Positions 7,386 to 16,030 of a stretch of 64,000 bases of DNA are shown piece after piece. The stretch lies in the NCBI RefSeq assembly GCF_003113265.1, contig NZ_PUIV01000015.1, positions 1 through 64,000 on the forward strand, given 5' to 3'. The notes under the pieces are model-generated. The model had not been told where the DNA came from, did no database searches, and saw nothing but the letters and a program-made list of their open reading frames with translations. The translations under genes were made by a program, and so were the position numbers. This DNA is from Methylosinus sporium. Lineage in GTDB: Bacteria; Pseudomonadota; Alphaproteobacteria; Rhizobiales; Beijerinckiaceae. Position 1 is the stretch's first letter. Each line of letters starts with the position of its first letter.

Positions 7386-8756
7386 TTATTCGGCGGCTTG
7401 CGGCGCCGGCTGCAGAGCGTCGCGCAGCAACAGCGCGATATGGCGGGCCTTGCGGCCGCTGCCATGCTCGATCTGGTGGCGGCACGAAAAACCATTGGCG
7501 ATCAGCGGAGCGTCGGGCGCGGCGTCGCGCATCGCCGGCAGCAGCGACAGTTCCGCCATTTTCATCGAGGTCTCGTAATGCTCGGCCTCAAGCCCGAAGC
7601 TGCCGGCCATGCCGCAGCAACTCGTCTCGACGATGTCGAAGGTAAAGCCCGGAATCCAGCCGAGCACTTTCTTCGTCGCCTTCATCACGCCGAAGGCCTT
7701 CTGATGGCAATGGCCATGCACGACCGCCTTGGGCAGATCGAGCGGCTTCAACGAAAGGCGCAGGCCCTTGTTCTGATATTCGCGGGCCAGAAACTCCTCG
7801 AGCAGATAGAGCTGCTTGCCGAGATCGCCGACCTCCGGCCCGAGCCCGAGACTATAGAGCTCGTCGCGCAGCGACAGAAGGCAGGAGGGCTCGAGGCCGA
7901 TGATCGGCGTTTTGGCGGCGATCTCGTCGCGGAAGGCGGCGAGCACGCGCTCCGCCTCGCCACGGGCCTTTTTCACCATTCCGGTGGTGAGATAAGTGCG
8001 GCCGCAGCAGAGCGGACGGTCCGGCTCGGCATCGGTCGCCGCCGGCTCGGCGATGCGTACGCTATAGCCGGCATGTTCCAGCACCTCGACGGCGGCCTCG
8101 GCGACATGCGGGTCGAAGTGATGGCAGAAAGTATCGACGAAGAGGATCACCTCGCCGCGCGCGCCGGCGGTCGCCGCCGCCGGGGCCAAGCGGACGAACG
8201 CCGCGGGGGCCGGCTCGGGAAGGGGACGGCGGGCGGTGACACCGATCCATTTCTCCGCGAGCTGGGACAGAAGGCGCGAGCGATTGCGCAGGCGAATGGC
8301 GAAGCGCAGCAGAGCGCGATGGCGGCCCGTCCATTCCGGCACGCCGCCGAAGAGGCGCAGGCGCTTGGGCACGCCGACGATCTCGTGACGCTGGGCGAGA
8401 TATTCGGTCTTGATCAGCGTCATATCGACGGCGCTGGGACATTCCTTCTTGCAGGCCTTGCAGGAGACGCAGAGATCCATCGCCTCGTCGAGGCGCGGAT
8501 CGGCGAAAGCGCGCTCGTCGCTGCCGTCATTGAGCGCGGCCTTGAAGGCGGCGACGCGCGCCTCGGTGGAATGCTTGACTTCGCCGGTGACGCGATAGCT
8601 CGGGCACATGACGCCCTTGGCGGTCTTCTGACAATCGCGGCTGTGCATACACACGGCCACCGCCTTGGCGTAATTGCCGCCGGTGGCCGGAATGCCGGAA
8701 TAGGCGTCGCCGATTCCATAGGTGTCGTAAGCCGACCAGTCGAGAAATGTCTTCAT
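7386..8756 (-). CDS. GlpC-like Fe-S oxidoreductase with two CCG domains
   Basis: A 456-residue electron-transfer protein. Residues about 30-110 hold iron-sulfur cysteines: C36, C42 and C51, then a ferredoxin-type C96/C99/C102/C106 set (CVSCKACKKECP). Two CCG cysteine-rich motifs follow, CCGRTYLTTG and CCGMAGSFG, each typical of GlpC and heterodisulfide reductase-like subunits. Homologous sequence is often the C-terminal half of FAD-linked oxidases; here it stands alone, so the flavoprotein partner is elsewhere or absent. Substrate is unknown. Two in-frame ATGs 24 bases apart (8780 and 8756) form the two ends of a perfect hairpin. The second is chosen here; AGGA in the loop is the only ribosome binding site. 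Confidence 0.75.
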   Translation of the reverse strand: MKTFLDWSAYDTYGIGDAYSGIPATGGNYAKAVAVCMHSRDCQKTAKGVMCPSYRVTGEVKHSTEARVAAFKAALNDGSDERAFADPRLDEAMDLCVSCKACKKECPSAVDMTLIKTEYLAQRHEIVGVPKRLRLFGGVPEWTGRHRALLRFAIRLRNRSRLLSQLAEKWIGVTARRPLPEPAPAAFVRLAPAAATAGARGEVILFVDTFCHHFDPHVAEAAVEVLEHAGYSVRIAEPAATDAEPDRPLCCGRTYLTTGMVKKARGEAERVLAAFRDEIAAKTPIIGLEPSCLLSLRDELYSLGLGPEVGDLGKQLYLLEEFLAREYQNKGLRLSLKPLDLPKAVVHGHCHQKAFGVMKATKKVLGWIPGFTFDIVETSCCGMAGSFGLEAEHYETSMKMAELSLLPAMRDAAPDAPLIANGFSCRHQIEHGSGRKARHIALLLRDALQPAPQAAE

Positions 8757-8781
8757 GCCGCCCGTTTCCTCGGGCGGCATG
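8754..8781 (-). promoter_or_regulatory. Perfect 11-bp hairpin overlapping the start codon, with AGGA in the loop
   Basis: On the minus strand CATGCCGCCCG and CGGGCGGCATG pair perfectly around a 6-base loop AGGAAA. Both arm ends contain an ATG in frame with the Fe-S oxidoreductase. The loop exposes the Shine-Dalgarno bases while the stem buries the start codon. It could control translation, or serve as the terminator of the upstream methyltransferase, whose stop is about 20 bases before it. Confidence 0.6.
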
Positions 8782-8799
8782 GAAGCAATATTTGCGCCG

Positions 8800-9657
8800 T
8801 CAGACGGCGGCTTGCGCCTCTTCCGCCGGAGCGGCGGCCAACTGCTCGGCGGGCAGCTCTTGCTGCTGCTCTTGCTCCTGCGCCGCGGGCTTGCGGCCAT
8901 AGGTGACGATCCAGAGCCCGGCGCGGATCTGCTCGATCGCCTCATAGCCGGCGCGCGTGAAATAGGTCTCCAGCTCCTGCGGCGTCGAGGTCTTGCTGAT
9001 CTGCGCCGGCCGTTCGAAGGGCGGCACAGCGCAATGTTCCTCGAAGAATTTCCAGCCGAGATCGGAGGTGATGTCCACATTGTCGACGAGCATACGTCCG
9101 CCCGGCCGCAGAATGCGGAAGCCTTCCTTGATGTAGCTGTAGCGATCCCATTCCTCGAGATGCATGAAGACGACCGTGCTGTAGACGACGTCGACCGAAG
9201 CGTCCGGAACATTGGCGAGGTCGAAACCGCTGGTCGGGATCGTGCGCACATTGTCGAAAGCGGCGAGGCGCTGGCGAATATGGCCGAGCATATTCTCGGC
9301 GACGTCGACGCCGATCCATTCCTTGCAGATCGGCGCGAGCGCGGCGCCGACGCGGCCGACGCCGGCGCCGATCTCCAGCACCACATCGTCCGGGCCTATG
9401 CCGACATAGGACTGCAGCATCTCGCGCGTGCCCTCGCCCATCTGGCGATAGATCTCTTCGTCCGTATAGCCGCTGACCGCCATTTTGGCGTCGTCCTGCG
9501 AGACCGAGACGGAATTCCAGATCGTCTTGTATTGGCTGCGATTGAGCTTGACGTGCTCGACGGGCAGCGGCTCGTTCTTCAACCCGACCAGGGAGCGGAG
9601 CGCGCGCGTGAGGCGTTTGCCGAGGGGGAGCTGCTTGGTCTTGTCCTGAATGCTCAT
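8800..9657 (-). CDS. Class I SAM-dependent methyltransferase
   Basis: A 285-residue methyltransferase of unknown substrate. The SAM-binding glycine loop is VLEIGAGVGRVG at about residues 92-103, followed by WIGVDVAENML (acidic residue for the ribose), a VDVVYSTVVFMHLEEW motif IV/post region and a RPGGRMLVDN strand. The C-terminal 30 residues are Gln/Glu/Ala-rich and probably disordered. ATG at 9657 is the natural start. It sits between a second methyltransferase upstream and the Fe-S oxidoreductase downstream, all on the minus strand, but gaps of 135 and 43 bp with hairpins make a single operon uncertain. Confidence 0.82.
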   Translation of the reverse strand: MSIQDKTKQLPLGKRLTRALRSLVGLKNEPLPVEHVKLNRSQYKTIWNSVSVSQDDAKMAVSGYTDEEIYRQMGEGTREMLQSYVGIGPDDVVLEIGAGVGRVGAALAPICKEWIGVDVAENMLGHIRQRLAAFDNVRTIPTSGFDLANVPDASVDVVYSTVVFMHLEEWDRYSYIKEGFRILRPGGRMLVDNVDITSDLGWKFFEEHCAVPPFERPAQISKTSTPQELETYFTRAGYEAIEQIRAGLWIVTYGRKPAAQEQEQQQELPAEQLAAAPAEEAQAAV

Positions 9658-9792
9658 GCCATTCCTCTATACGAGTCGCGTCCTCTACGAGAGGCGCGCC
9701 ATTCCTCTGTGACGCGACGCCCGCTGGCGGCGCCCTTGTCGGGGTCGGGCGGCGGATGAAAGAGCAGGGCCCCGCCGCGCCGCGAGACGTCG

Positions 9793-10599
9793 TCAGCCTT
9801 CGGCGGGACGCCGTCTGGCGAAGACAGAAAATGTCGGAAGCGTGTTGCCCGCGGTTCCAATGATGTCGTCCAGCACGGTGATCTCTTCATAGCCGAGCGC
9901 GCGGAGCGCAGCGAGAACATCGTTCCTGTGCATCCAATTCGGGAAATCCATCGATCCTCCGCAAAAGGCCACGCTCCGATCGCCATAGCCGCGCGCATAG
10001 AGCCGCATGTCGAGACCTTCGAAACGCTGCGTCGCGCTCGGGGCGAGCCTGTCGTCGTCGACGATCACGGTCCAAAGATAGATCGCGTCGGCGCGCTCCG
10101 ACATGGCGCGCAGCAGCCGCAGCGGATCGCGCATGTGGTAGAGCACGCCGCTCGCGACGATGAGATCATAGCGCGTCTCGGTCTGCTCGAGCCATTGCAC
10201 GAAATCGCCGAGATAGAAGCGCGCATTGGGAAAATCGAGGATTTCCCGCGCCACCAGACATTTGAGGAAGGCGAGCCGGTTCGCCTCCACGGCGTCGACA
10301 TGGGCGCCGGCTTTCGCGAGCATATAGGTGTGCGAGGCCTCCAGCGGGCCGAGCTCGAGCACCGTACGGCCGGAAAGATCGCCGAAACGTTCCATGGCCC
10401 AAGTGATGCGCGGATCGTCGAAGGTCGGCAGCTTTCCGGCGGAAAGGCCATATTCGACCGGAAAATGGCAGCTCCAACCCGGAATTGCGTCGACGGCGTT
10501 CTGGAACGACGGCGCGCGCGTCTCATCCCCTGAAAACAGATCTGTGACCGGAGCCTCCTCGGAGCGGGGGCGCGGTCTGAACCAATTTCGTCCTATCAA
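9793..10599 (-). CDS. Class I SAM-dependent methyltransferase (DUF1698/CmoB-like outline)
   Basis: A 268-residue methyltransferase with the SAM loop VLELGPLEASHTYML near residues 80-94, VDAVEANRLAFLKC as the acidic strand, YDLIVASGVLYHMRDP as motif IV, and a C-terminal IFSVFARR-like strand. The YHMRDP motif resembles CmoB and DUF1698 proteins, but the substrate is not evident. It has no close sequence relation to the methyltransferase just downstream. The start ATG at 10599 opens toward a 190-bp gap shared with the divergent EI24 gene. Confidence 0.78.
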   Translation of the reverse strand: MIGRNWFRPRPRSEEAPVTDLFSGDETRAPSFQNAVDAIPGWSCHFPVEYGLSAGKLPTFDDPRITWAMERFGDLSGRTVLELGPLEASHTYMLAKAGAHVDAVEANRLAFLKCLVAREILDFPNARFYLGDFVQWLEQTETRYDLIVASGVLYHMRDPLRLLRAMSERADAIYLWTVIVDDDRLAPSATQRFEGLDMRLYARGYGDRSVAFCGGSMDFPNWMHRNDVLAALRALGYEEITVLDDIIGTAGNTLPTFSVFARRRPAEG

Positions 10600-10788
10600 T
10601 GCGAAAACCTCGCCTTTCGAATCCTGGCCGCGCCGGAGCCCCTAGCACATATTCGGCGCCGGCGCTCGTCCGTGCGCCGTCGCGCCCCGGGGCGCCGTTC
10701 TTCCGGCGCTGCGTCTTGCAGCGCGGCTTGCGCCCGCGCCCGGCTCCCCCCATGTTGACGGCGACTTTCCGCCCCCCTCGGAGCCCTC

Positions 10789-11466
10789 ATGCTGCAAGCC
10801 GCTCTGGACGCCGCCCGTCAAATCTTCTCGCCGCCGTTCCGCAATGTCCTGTTCAAGAGCCTCGGCCTGACTTTCGTCCTGCTGGTGCTCGCCTGGACCG
10901 GGCTGGACAAGGTCGCGCTCTCTTTCCTCACCGTCGACAATTACTGGTTGCGAACGATCGTCACTTTCGCGACCGGCGCGGGGCTCGTCTTCGGGCTCGC
11001 CTTTCTCATCGCGCCGATTTCCATTCTCGTGGCGGGATTTTTCCTCGACGATCTCGCCGATGTGGTGGAGGAGGAAATCGATCCGCTCGGGCCGCGCGGG
11101 CGTCCGCTCCCGCCCGGCCAGGCGATGATCATGGCGCTGCGCTTCGCGTTGGTCTCGGCGGGCGTAAATCTCGTCGCCCTGCTGCTGCTGCTCGTGCCGG
11201 GCGTCAACGCCATCGTCTTCGTGCTGGCCAACGCCTATTTGTTCGGGCGGGAGTATTTCGCCTTCGCCGCGACGCGCTATTGCTCGCTGGAGGAAGCCCG
11301 CGAGCTGACGCGCCGCCATGCGACGACTTTGTTTCTGGCGGGATTGTTCATCGCCGGCTTCGTCGCCGTGCCGGGGCTCAACCTGTTCACGCCTCTGTTC
11401 GGCGTGGCCTTCATGGTGCGGATGCACAAGACGCTCGCCGCCCGCGCAATGGCGCGGGCGCGCTGA
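10789..11466 (+). CDS. EI24-domain membrane protein (CysZ-like)
   Basis: A 225-residue inner-membrane protein with about four strongly hydrophobic segments: residues about 22-40, 55-80, 115-150 and 180-205. The layout and the FSPPFRNVLFKSLGLT start match the EI24 family, which includes the sulfate permease CysZ. Transport of sulfate is only a family-based suggestion, because no cysteine biosynthesis gene is nearby. It converges on an NDUFA9-like gene, and a strong bidirectional hairpin lies between them. Confidence 0.72.
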   Translation: MLQAALDAARQIFSPPFRNVLFKSLGLTFVLLVLAWTGLDKVALSFLTVDNYWLRTIVTFATGAGLVFGLAFLIAPISILVAGFFLDDLADVVEEEIDPLGPRGRPLPPGQAMIMALRFALVSAGVNLVALLLLLVPGVNAIVFVLANAYLFGREYFAFAATRYCSLEEARELTRRHATTLFLAGLFIAGFVAVPGLNLFTPLFGVAFMVRMHKTLAARAMARAR

Positions 11467-11481
11467 GCGCCTTTGGTCCGG

Positions 11482-11530
11482 GCGCGTTTTTAAAAAGCCG
11501 AGCGGCGTCCGCTTCGGCTCGAAAACGCGC
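11482..11530. terminator. Bidirectional terminator between convergent genes
   Basis: Nested inverted repeats: an outer GCGCGTTTT / AAAACGCGC pair and an inner AGCCGAGCGG / CCGCTTCGGCT hairpin with one bulged base. T- and A-runs flank the inner stem on both sides, as expected for an intrinsic terminator working in both directions between the EI24 and NDUFA9-like genes. Confidence 0.75.
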
Positions 11531-11538
11531 TTTGCCGC

Positions 11539-12543
11539 TCAAGCCAGCCGCTGCGCCTGATATTGGCCGGTCTTGCGATAGCGATAGAGATAGGACGGAA
11601 CGATCGCCTCGATCGCCGTCGGGGCGATCCCCAGGCCCTCGAGCGTCAGCCCGGCGGCCTCGGCCTGCGCGGAGACGACATTGTCGTGCCGCAGCAGCTC
11701 CACCTGATCGACGGTCGTCGTCAGCAGGCTGGGGAAAAGGCCGAGCGAGAGGCTGTGCAGCGTCTGCGTGACGCGCGCGATCATCGCTCCGGTCGCGAAG
11801 GACAGCGGCAGGATTTTGACGTCGCGCTCGGTGATCTTCAGCGCATATTCGACGATGGCGCGGAAGGTCTTCACCTCCGGCCCGCCGAGCTCATAGGTCG
11901 CGCCGGCCTGGGCGCGGCCGTCCACGGCCAGCGCCACCGCCTGCGCCACGTCGCCGACATAGACGGGCTGGAAGCGCGTCGCCTCGCCGATGACGGGCTC
12001 GACCGGCAGATAGCGCGCCAGAGCGCCGAATCGGTTGAAGAACTGATCTTCCGGGCCGAAGACGACGGAAGGACGCAGAATCACCGCGCCGGGGAAGGCG
12101 GCGCGAATCGCCTCCTCGCCCTCCGCCTTGGTACGGGCGTAGACGGAGCTGGAATTCTTGTCCGCGCCTATGGCCGAGACATGGACGAGATGCTTCGCGC
12201 CCGCCGCGACGGCGGCCTCGGCGATGGTCTTCGCGCCTTGCGCGTGCAGAGCGGAGAATTTCTGCTTGCCGCCCTCGGCCAGCACGCCGACCAGATTGAC
12301 GACGGCCTCGGCCCCGCGCACGGCGGCGGCGACGGAGGCGGGATTGCGCAGATTGGACTGCACCGGGAAAATCTGCCCGACTTTGCCGAGAGGCTGCAGG
12401 AAAAAGGCGAGGTCCGGCCGCCGGCAGGCGACGCGCACGCGCCAGCCGTCCCGCGCCAGGGCCGCCACCACATGGCGCCCGATGAATCCCGACCCGCCGA
12501 ACACCGTCACGATCCGCCCGGCATCCTTCACATCTGCGCTCAT
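11539..12543 (-). CDS. NDUFA9-like NAD(P)-binding SDR protein (complex I accessory / epimerase family)
   Basis: A 334-residue atypical short-chain dehydrogenase. The Rossmann motif VTVFGGSGFIGRHVV lies near residues 12-26. VHVSAIGAD, YARTKAEGE and the LRPSVVFGPEDQFFNRF signature identify the complex I NDUFA9 subgroup, whose mitochondrial members are accessory subunits of NADH dehydrogenase; bacterial function is inferred. The ATG at 12543 is preferred over a GTG/ATG four codons upstream. The downstream end faces the bidirectional terminator. The upstream gap of 166 bp also contains the promoter of tRNA-Leu on the other strand. Confidence 0.8.
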   Translation of the reverse strand: MSADVKDAGRIVTVFGGSGFIGRHVVAALARDGWRVRVACRRPDLAFFLQPLGKVGQIFPVQSNLRNPASVAAAVRGAEAVVNLVGVLAEGGKQKFSALHAQGAKTIAEAAVAAGAKHLVHVSAIGADKNSSSVYARTKAEGEEAIRAAFPGAVILRPSVVFGPEDQFFNRFGALARYLPVEPVIGEATRFQPVYVGDVAQAVALAVDGRAQAGATYELGGPEVKTFRAIVEYALKITERDVKILPLSFATGAMIARVTQTLHSLSLGLFPSLLTTTVDQVELLRHDNVVSAQAEAAGLTLEGLGIAPTAIEAIVPSYLYRYRKTGQYQAQRLA

Positions 12544-12670
12544 TCTTCGCCCCACGCCGATTCTCTCGGAGCGCTCGAAAATATCGCTCCGTTTCGGGCG
12601 GATGCTCTAGCGCGATTTGGGCGGAAAGGAAATGCGCCGCGCGAGCGTGACCGAAGCATGACGAGCGCCA

Positions 12671-12700
12671 TTGACAAGCAGAGCGTCCGCCTCGTAAGAG
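12671..12700 (+). promoter_or_regulatory. Sigma-70 type promoter of tRNA-Leu
   Basis: A perfect -35 box TTGACA (12671-12676) is followed after 18 bases by TAAGAG (12695-12700). This places transcription start a few bases before the tRNA at 12710. It is among the cleanest housekeeping promoters visible in the window. Confidence 0.7.
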
Positions 12701-12709
12701 AGCCGCGTT

Positions 12710-12794
12710 GCCCAGGTGGCGGAATTGGTAGACGCGCTGGTTTCAGGTACCAGTGGTGAAAGCCGTGGAGGTTCGAGTCCTCTCCTGGGCACCA
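12710..12794 (+). tRNA. tRNA-Leu (anticodon CAG)
   Basis: An 85-base class II tRNA. Acceptor arms GCCCAGG (12710-12716) and CCTGGGC (12784-12790) pair perfectly, followed by discriminator A and an encoded CCA. The D-loop is GGCGGAATTGGTAGACGCG, typical of tRNA-Leu. The anticodon arm CTGGT-TTCAGGT-ACCAG gives CAG. A short variable arm and a T-arm with GGTTCGAGTCC are present. It reads CTG leucine codons. Confidence 0.97.
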
Positions 12795-12800
12795 AATCGA

Positions 12801-12822
12801 GACATCGGCATTGGCCGATGTC
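12801..12822. terminator. Hairpin just after tRNA-Leu
   Basis: Arms GACATCGGC and GCCGATGTC pair perfectly (9 bp) around the loop ATTG, starting 6 bases after the CCA end. There is no T-run, but the position suggests transcription termination or 3' processing of the tRNA precursor. Confidence 0.5.
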
Positions 12823-12971
12823 CGAGTTCGGCGCCTCCCCCGTGAAGAGCGCTGTTTCATTCCCATAATCGAGATCGATAATCGGCGCGCTTGCAAGAGA
12901 GGCGTCGCGGGCTCAGAACCGGACGGCGCCGCGCGGCCTGCTTCGCGGGCGGGCCTTTCCGGGGACATATC

Positions 12972-13559
12972 ATGCGACGCGCTCTCTCTGCCTTTCTCGC
13001 GCTGCTGGCTCTCGCGCTTCTCTACGCCGGCTACGCCTTTCTCTCGCTGCGCCAGCTCGAGGCCGGCGTGAGAGCGGGCGACGCTGCGGCCATTTCGGAC
13101 CATGTCGATTTCCCCGCCGTGCGCGCCTCGATCAAGGAGCAGCTGGGAACCGTCGTGATGTCGCGTGCGCTGGGGGAGACCGACAAGAGCCGCAACGCCG
13201 GCGCGCGGCTGGGCGCCGGCCTGCTGGCGGCGCTCGGTCCCGCGCTCATCGACACGGCGGTGGACCGATTCGTCTCGCCGTCCACCATCGGCGCCCTGCT
13301 GGCGCGGCGCGCCTCCGCGCCCCAGCCCGGTCCGGAGCCCGAAGGCGGCGCCGAAGCCGGCCGGATGAAGGAGCTCGATCTGAGGCGCTTCGCCGATCGT
13401 TTCGAGCTCGTGTCGCCGACGCGGTTTCTCATCACCCACAAGGATGGCGTCGCCATCGTCTTCGCTCTCACCGATTGGACGTGGAAGGTCGCCGATATTC
13501 GCATTCCGCCGGATAGTCTGAAAAAGATCATGCGTCCGGATGCGGGCGAGCGCCCGTGA
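12972..13559 (+). CDS. DUF2939 membrane-anchored protein
   Basis: A 195-residue protein with an N-terminal membrane anchor (residues 2-26, ALSAFLALLALALLYAGYAF) and a soluble part that matches the DUF2939 outline: LRQLEAGVRAGDAAAISDHVDFPAVRAS near residues 27-54 and a C-terminal FALTDWTWKVADIRIP. Family function is unknown. The ATG at 12972 starts exactly at the signal anchor; the upstream open frame to 12891 has no good start. Confidence 0.7.
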   Translation: MRRALSAFLALLALALLYAGYAFLSLRQLEAGVRAGDAAAISDHVDFPAVRASIKEQLGTVVMSRALGETDKSRNAGARLGAGLLAALGPALIDTAVDRFVSPSTIGALLARRASAPQPGPEPEGGAEAGRMKELDLRRFADRFELVSPTRFLITHKDGVAIVFALTDWTWKVADIRIPPDSLKKIMRPDAGERP

Positions 13560-13673
13560 TCTCTCCATGAAAGGCTCTCCTCGCCTTTCCATCGCGAGCT
13601 TGCGCGCCGGTCTCGTTTCGGCGGGTCGCATTCCCGATTGACGCGGGCGGGCGTCGCGTTAAGAGCTTTCTTC

Positions 13674-14135
13674 ATGACGAAGACGCACAAGGGCGCCGCG
13701 CTGCTCGGGCAGAAGACGGCGCTGCCCAATTCGCCGGACGAGGCCGAGCTCGACCTCGTGGCCAATCCGCATCCGGGTGAGACCTATCTCGTCCGCTTCG
13801 TCGCGCCGGAATTCACCTCGCTCTGCCCAGTGACCGGTCAGCCGGATTTCGCGCATATCGTCATCGATTACGCGCCGATGGAATGGCTCGTCGAATCGAA
13901 ATCGCTGAAGCTCTATCTCGGCAGCTATCGCAATCACGGCGCCTTCCACGAGGATTGCACCATCCGCATCGCCAAGGATCTGGCGGCGGCGATGACGCCG
14001 CGCTGGCTGCGCATCGGCGGCTATTGGTATCCGCGCGGCGGCATTCCGATCGACGTCTTCTGGCAGACGGGCGAGCCGCCTGCGGGACTCTGGCTGCCGG
14101 ATCAGGGCGTGCCGCCCTATCGCGGGCGGGGCTGA
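13674..14135 (+). CDS. queF: NADPH-dependent 7-cyano-7-deazaguanine reductase (QueF)
   Basis: Reduces preQ0 to preQ1 in queuosine biosynthesis. The 153-residue length is that of the one-domain (YkvM) type. Catalytic C51 and D58 lie in [12 protein letters not shown], the QueF motif [15 protein letters not shown] spans about residues 74-88, and H92/E93 complete the site in FHEDC. ATG at 13674 fits the family start; a weak AAGAG lies upstream. No preQ1 riboswitch was recognised in the 114 bases before it, and no other queuosine genes are nearby. Confidence 0.94.
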   Translation: MTKTHKGAALLGQKTALPNSPDEAELDLVANPHPGETYLVRFVAPEFTSLCPVTGQPDFAHIVIDYAPMEWLVESKSLKLYLGSYRNHGAFHEDCTIRIAKDLAAAMTPRWLRIGGYWYPRGGIPIDVFWQTGEPPAGLWLPDQGVPPYRGRG

Positions 14136-14140
14136 TCGCT

Positions 14141-15001
14141 CTATCGCAGCGCCTTCGCCAGCCGATCGAAGGCTAAAAGCTCCTCGAGCAGCGCCGGCAG
14201 ATCGCGCAGCGGGATCATATTCGGCCCGTCGGAGACGGCGCTGTCGGGATCGGGATGCGTCTCGATGAAGAGACCGGCGACGCCCACCGCCACAGCCGCC
14301 CGCGCCAGCACGGGGACGAAGCGTCGCTCGCCGCCGGAGGCCGCGCCGAGCCCGCCCGGCTGCTGCACGGAATGGGTGGCGTCGAAAATGACCGGAACGC
14401 CGGTCGTCTCGGCGAGAATGGGCAGCGCGCGCATGTCGGAGACGAGGGCGTTATAGCCGAAGCTGGTTCCGCGCTCGGTCGCCAGCGCGCCGGCGGCGCC
14501 CTCGGCGCGCAGCTTGTCTATGGCGTGGCGCATGTCCCAGGGCGCGAGAAACTGGCCCTTCTTCACATTGACGACGCGCCCTGTGCGCGCCGCCGCCGCG
14601 AGGAGATCGGTCTGGCGGCAGAGGAAGGCGGGGATTTGCAGAATATCCGCCACTTCGGCGACAGGCGCGCATTGCGCGGCCTCATGGACGTCGGTGAGGA
14701 TGGGAAGGCCGAAGCGTTCCTTGATCTCGGCGAAGATCGGCAGAGAGGCGGAAAGGCCGAGGCCGCGCCCCGAGGCGCCCGAGCTGCGATTGGCCTTGTC
14801 GAAGGAGGCTTTGAAGACGACGCCGATTTGCAGCCGAGCGGCCAGCTCGGCCAGAGCCTGCGCAATTTCGAGGCCCTGCGCGCGGCTCTCCAGCGCGCAG
14901 GGGCCGGCGATGAGGGCGAGCGGCAGATGATTGCCGAAGGTCACGCGGCGCAAAGGCGCGCCGACCGTGACTGTGAAGAAATCCGCCGCCGCTTTGCTCA
15001 T
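14141..15001 (-). CDS. kdsA: 3-deoxy-8-phosphooctulonate synthase (KdsA), metal-dependent type
   Basis: Condenses arabinose 5-phosphate and phosphoenolpyruvate to KDO 8-phosphate for lipid A core synthesis. The 286-residue protein has family motifs IAGPCALES (residues 32-40), KASFDKANRSS, ILTDVHE and VNVKKGQFL. C35 in place of the Asn of the E. coli enzyme, together with the His of DATHSVQ and the Glu/Asp of FIETHPDPDSAVSDGPN, marks the metal-dependent class. It converges on queF with only 5 bases between the stop codons. kdsA often lies near pyrG or eno in alphaproteobacteria; neither is here. Confidence 0.95.
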   Translation of the reverse strand: MSKAAADFFTVTVGAPLRRVTFGNHLPLALIAGPCALESRAQGLEIAQALAELAARLQIGVVFKASFDKANRSSGASGRGLGLSASLPIFAEIKERFGLPILTDVHEAAQCAPVAEVADILQIPAFLCRQTDLLAAAARTGRVVNVKKGQFLAPWDMRHAIDKLRAEGAAGALATERGTSFGYNALVSDMRALPILAETTGVPVIFDATHSVQQPGGLGAASGGERRFVPVLARAAVAVGVAGLFIETHPDPDSAVSDGPNMIPLRDLPALLEELLAFDRLAKALR

Positions 15002-15047
15002 TCGCGGGAGCTTATCACTCGCGCCCGCGGGATCGAAGCGCGTCGCG

Positions 15048-15953
15048 TCATTCGGCGCTGGAGAGTGCGGCGAGAGTCGCCCATGTCTGCGCGATCGTGA
15101 CCTCGTAAGGCGTCGTCGGCCGACCGATCAGCGCCCTGAGCTGGAGGCCATTGTCGAACAGCGCGCCCTTCGCCGCGCCGGCGTCGGAATCGGCCAGCAG
15201 AGCGGCGAATCCGTCCGGCAGGCCGGCGCGGACGAGAGCGGCGGCGAAATCGGCCTCGGGCAGGTTCTGATAGTCGATCTTCCGCCCCGCGGCCTCGCCG
15301 ATCGCGGCGGCGAATTGCCCGAGCGTATAGGCGTCGTCTCCGGCCAGTTCATAGACGCGGCCGGCGTGATCTTCGCCCGTCAGCACGGCGGCCGCGGCCT
15401 CGGCGTAATCGGCGCGGGCGGCGGAGGCGATCCGGCCCTCGCCGGCGCAGCCGATGAAGACGCCATGCGCCAGCGCCGGGGCGATGGAGGCGGCGTAATT
15501 CTCCGTATACCAGCCGTTGCGCAGCAGCACGAAAGGCGTTCCCGAGGCGCGCAAGATCGCCTCCGTCTCGCGATGCTCCTGCGCCAGCGCCAGCGGCGAG
15601 ACATCGGCGCGCAGCAGGCTCGTATAGGCGATGAGCCCGACGCCGACTCGCGTCGCCGCCTCTATGACATTGCGATGCTGAGCCGTTCGCTGGCCGATCT
15701 CGCTCGAGGAGATCAGCAGCAGCCGATCGACGCCCGCGAAGGCCGGGGCCAGCGTCTCCGGGCGGGAATAATCGGCGATGCGCAGCTCCACGCCGAGGGC
15801 GGCGAGATCGCGGGCGGCGTCGCTGTCGGTCCGGCGCACGCCGGCGACGATGCGCGTCGCCGGAACGCTTCGCAGCAGTGCGCCTATGACGAGCCGGCCG
15901 AGCTGGCCGGTCGCGCCGGTGACGAAAATGCGCGGCTGAGCAGGGGAAGTCAT
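15048..15953 (-). CDS. NAD(P)H:quinone oxidoreductase, QorB/YtfG type
   Basis: A 301-residue atypical SDR strongly resembling E. coli YtfG along its whole length: VTGATGQLGRLVIGALL at the N-terminus, LLLISSSEIGQR, HRNVIEAA, IAYTSLLRAD, LLRNGWYTENY, ASAARADYAEAA and a GRPTTP end. YtfG reduces quinones with NADPH as two-electron donor. The neighbouring divergent gene is an HxlR regulator, the same arrangement as ytfG-ytfH, so induction by quinone stress is likely. The 77-bp divergent gap should contain both promoters and the operator. Confidence 0.88.
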   Translation of the reverse strand: MTSPAQPRIFVTGATGQLGRLVIGALLRSVPATRIVAGVRRTDSDAARDLAALGVELRIADYSRPETLAPAFAGVDRLLLISSSEIGQRTAQHRNVIEAATRVGVGLIAYTSLLRADVSPLALAQEHRETEAILRASGTPFVLLRNGWYTENYAASIAPALAHGVFIGCAGEGRIASAARADYAEAAAAVLTGEDHAGRVYELAGDDAYTLGQFAAAIGEAAGRKIDYQNLPEADFAAALVRAGLPDGFAALLADSDAGAAKGALFDNGLQLRALIGRPTTPYEVTIAQTWATLAALSSAE

Positions 15954-16030
15954 AACAGCGTTCCTTTCGGGTTCGTTTCTGATACAAGGTCTCTAACCAA
16001 GACCGAAGAGCCCGTGAAGGAGGCAGTTTT

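Noticed and set aside
6396-8906. An open frame of more than 800 codons on the plus strand opposite the Fe-S oxidoreductase
   Set aside because: It is an antisense shadow: high GC at third positions of the real minus-strand gene removes stops on the other strand. Its translation has no family motif, while the minus strand has clear iron-sulfur motifs.
13560-13673. preQ1 riboswitch before queF
   Set aside because: The short gap shows no recognisable preQ1 aptamer, and the upstream base composition is unremarkable.
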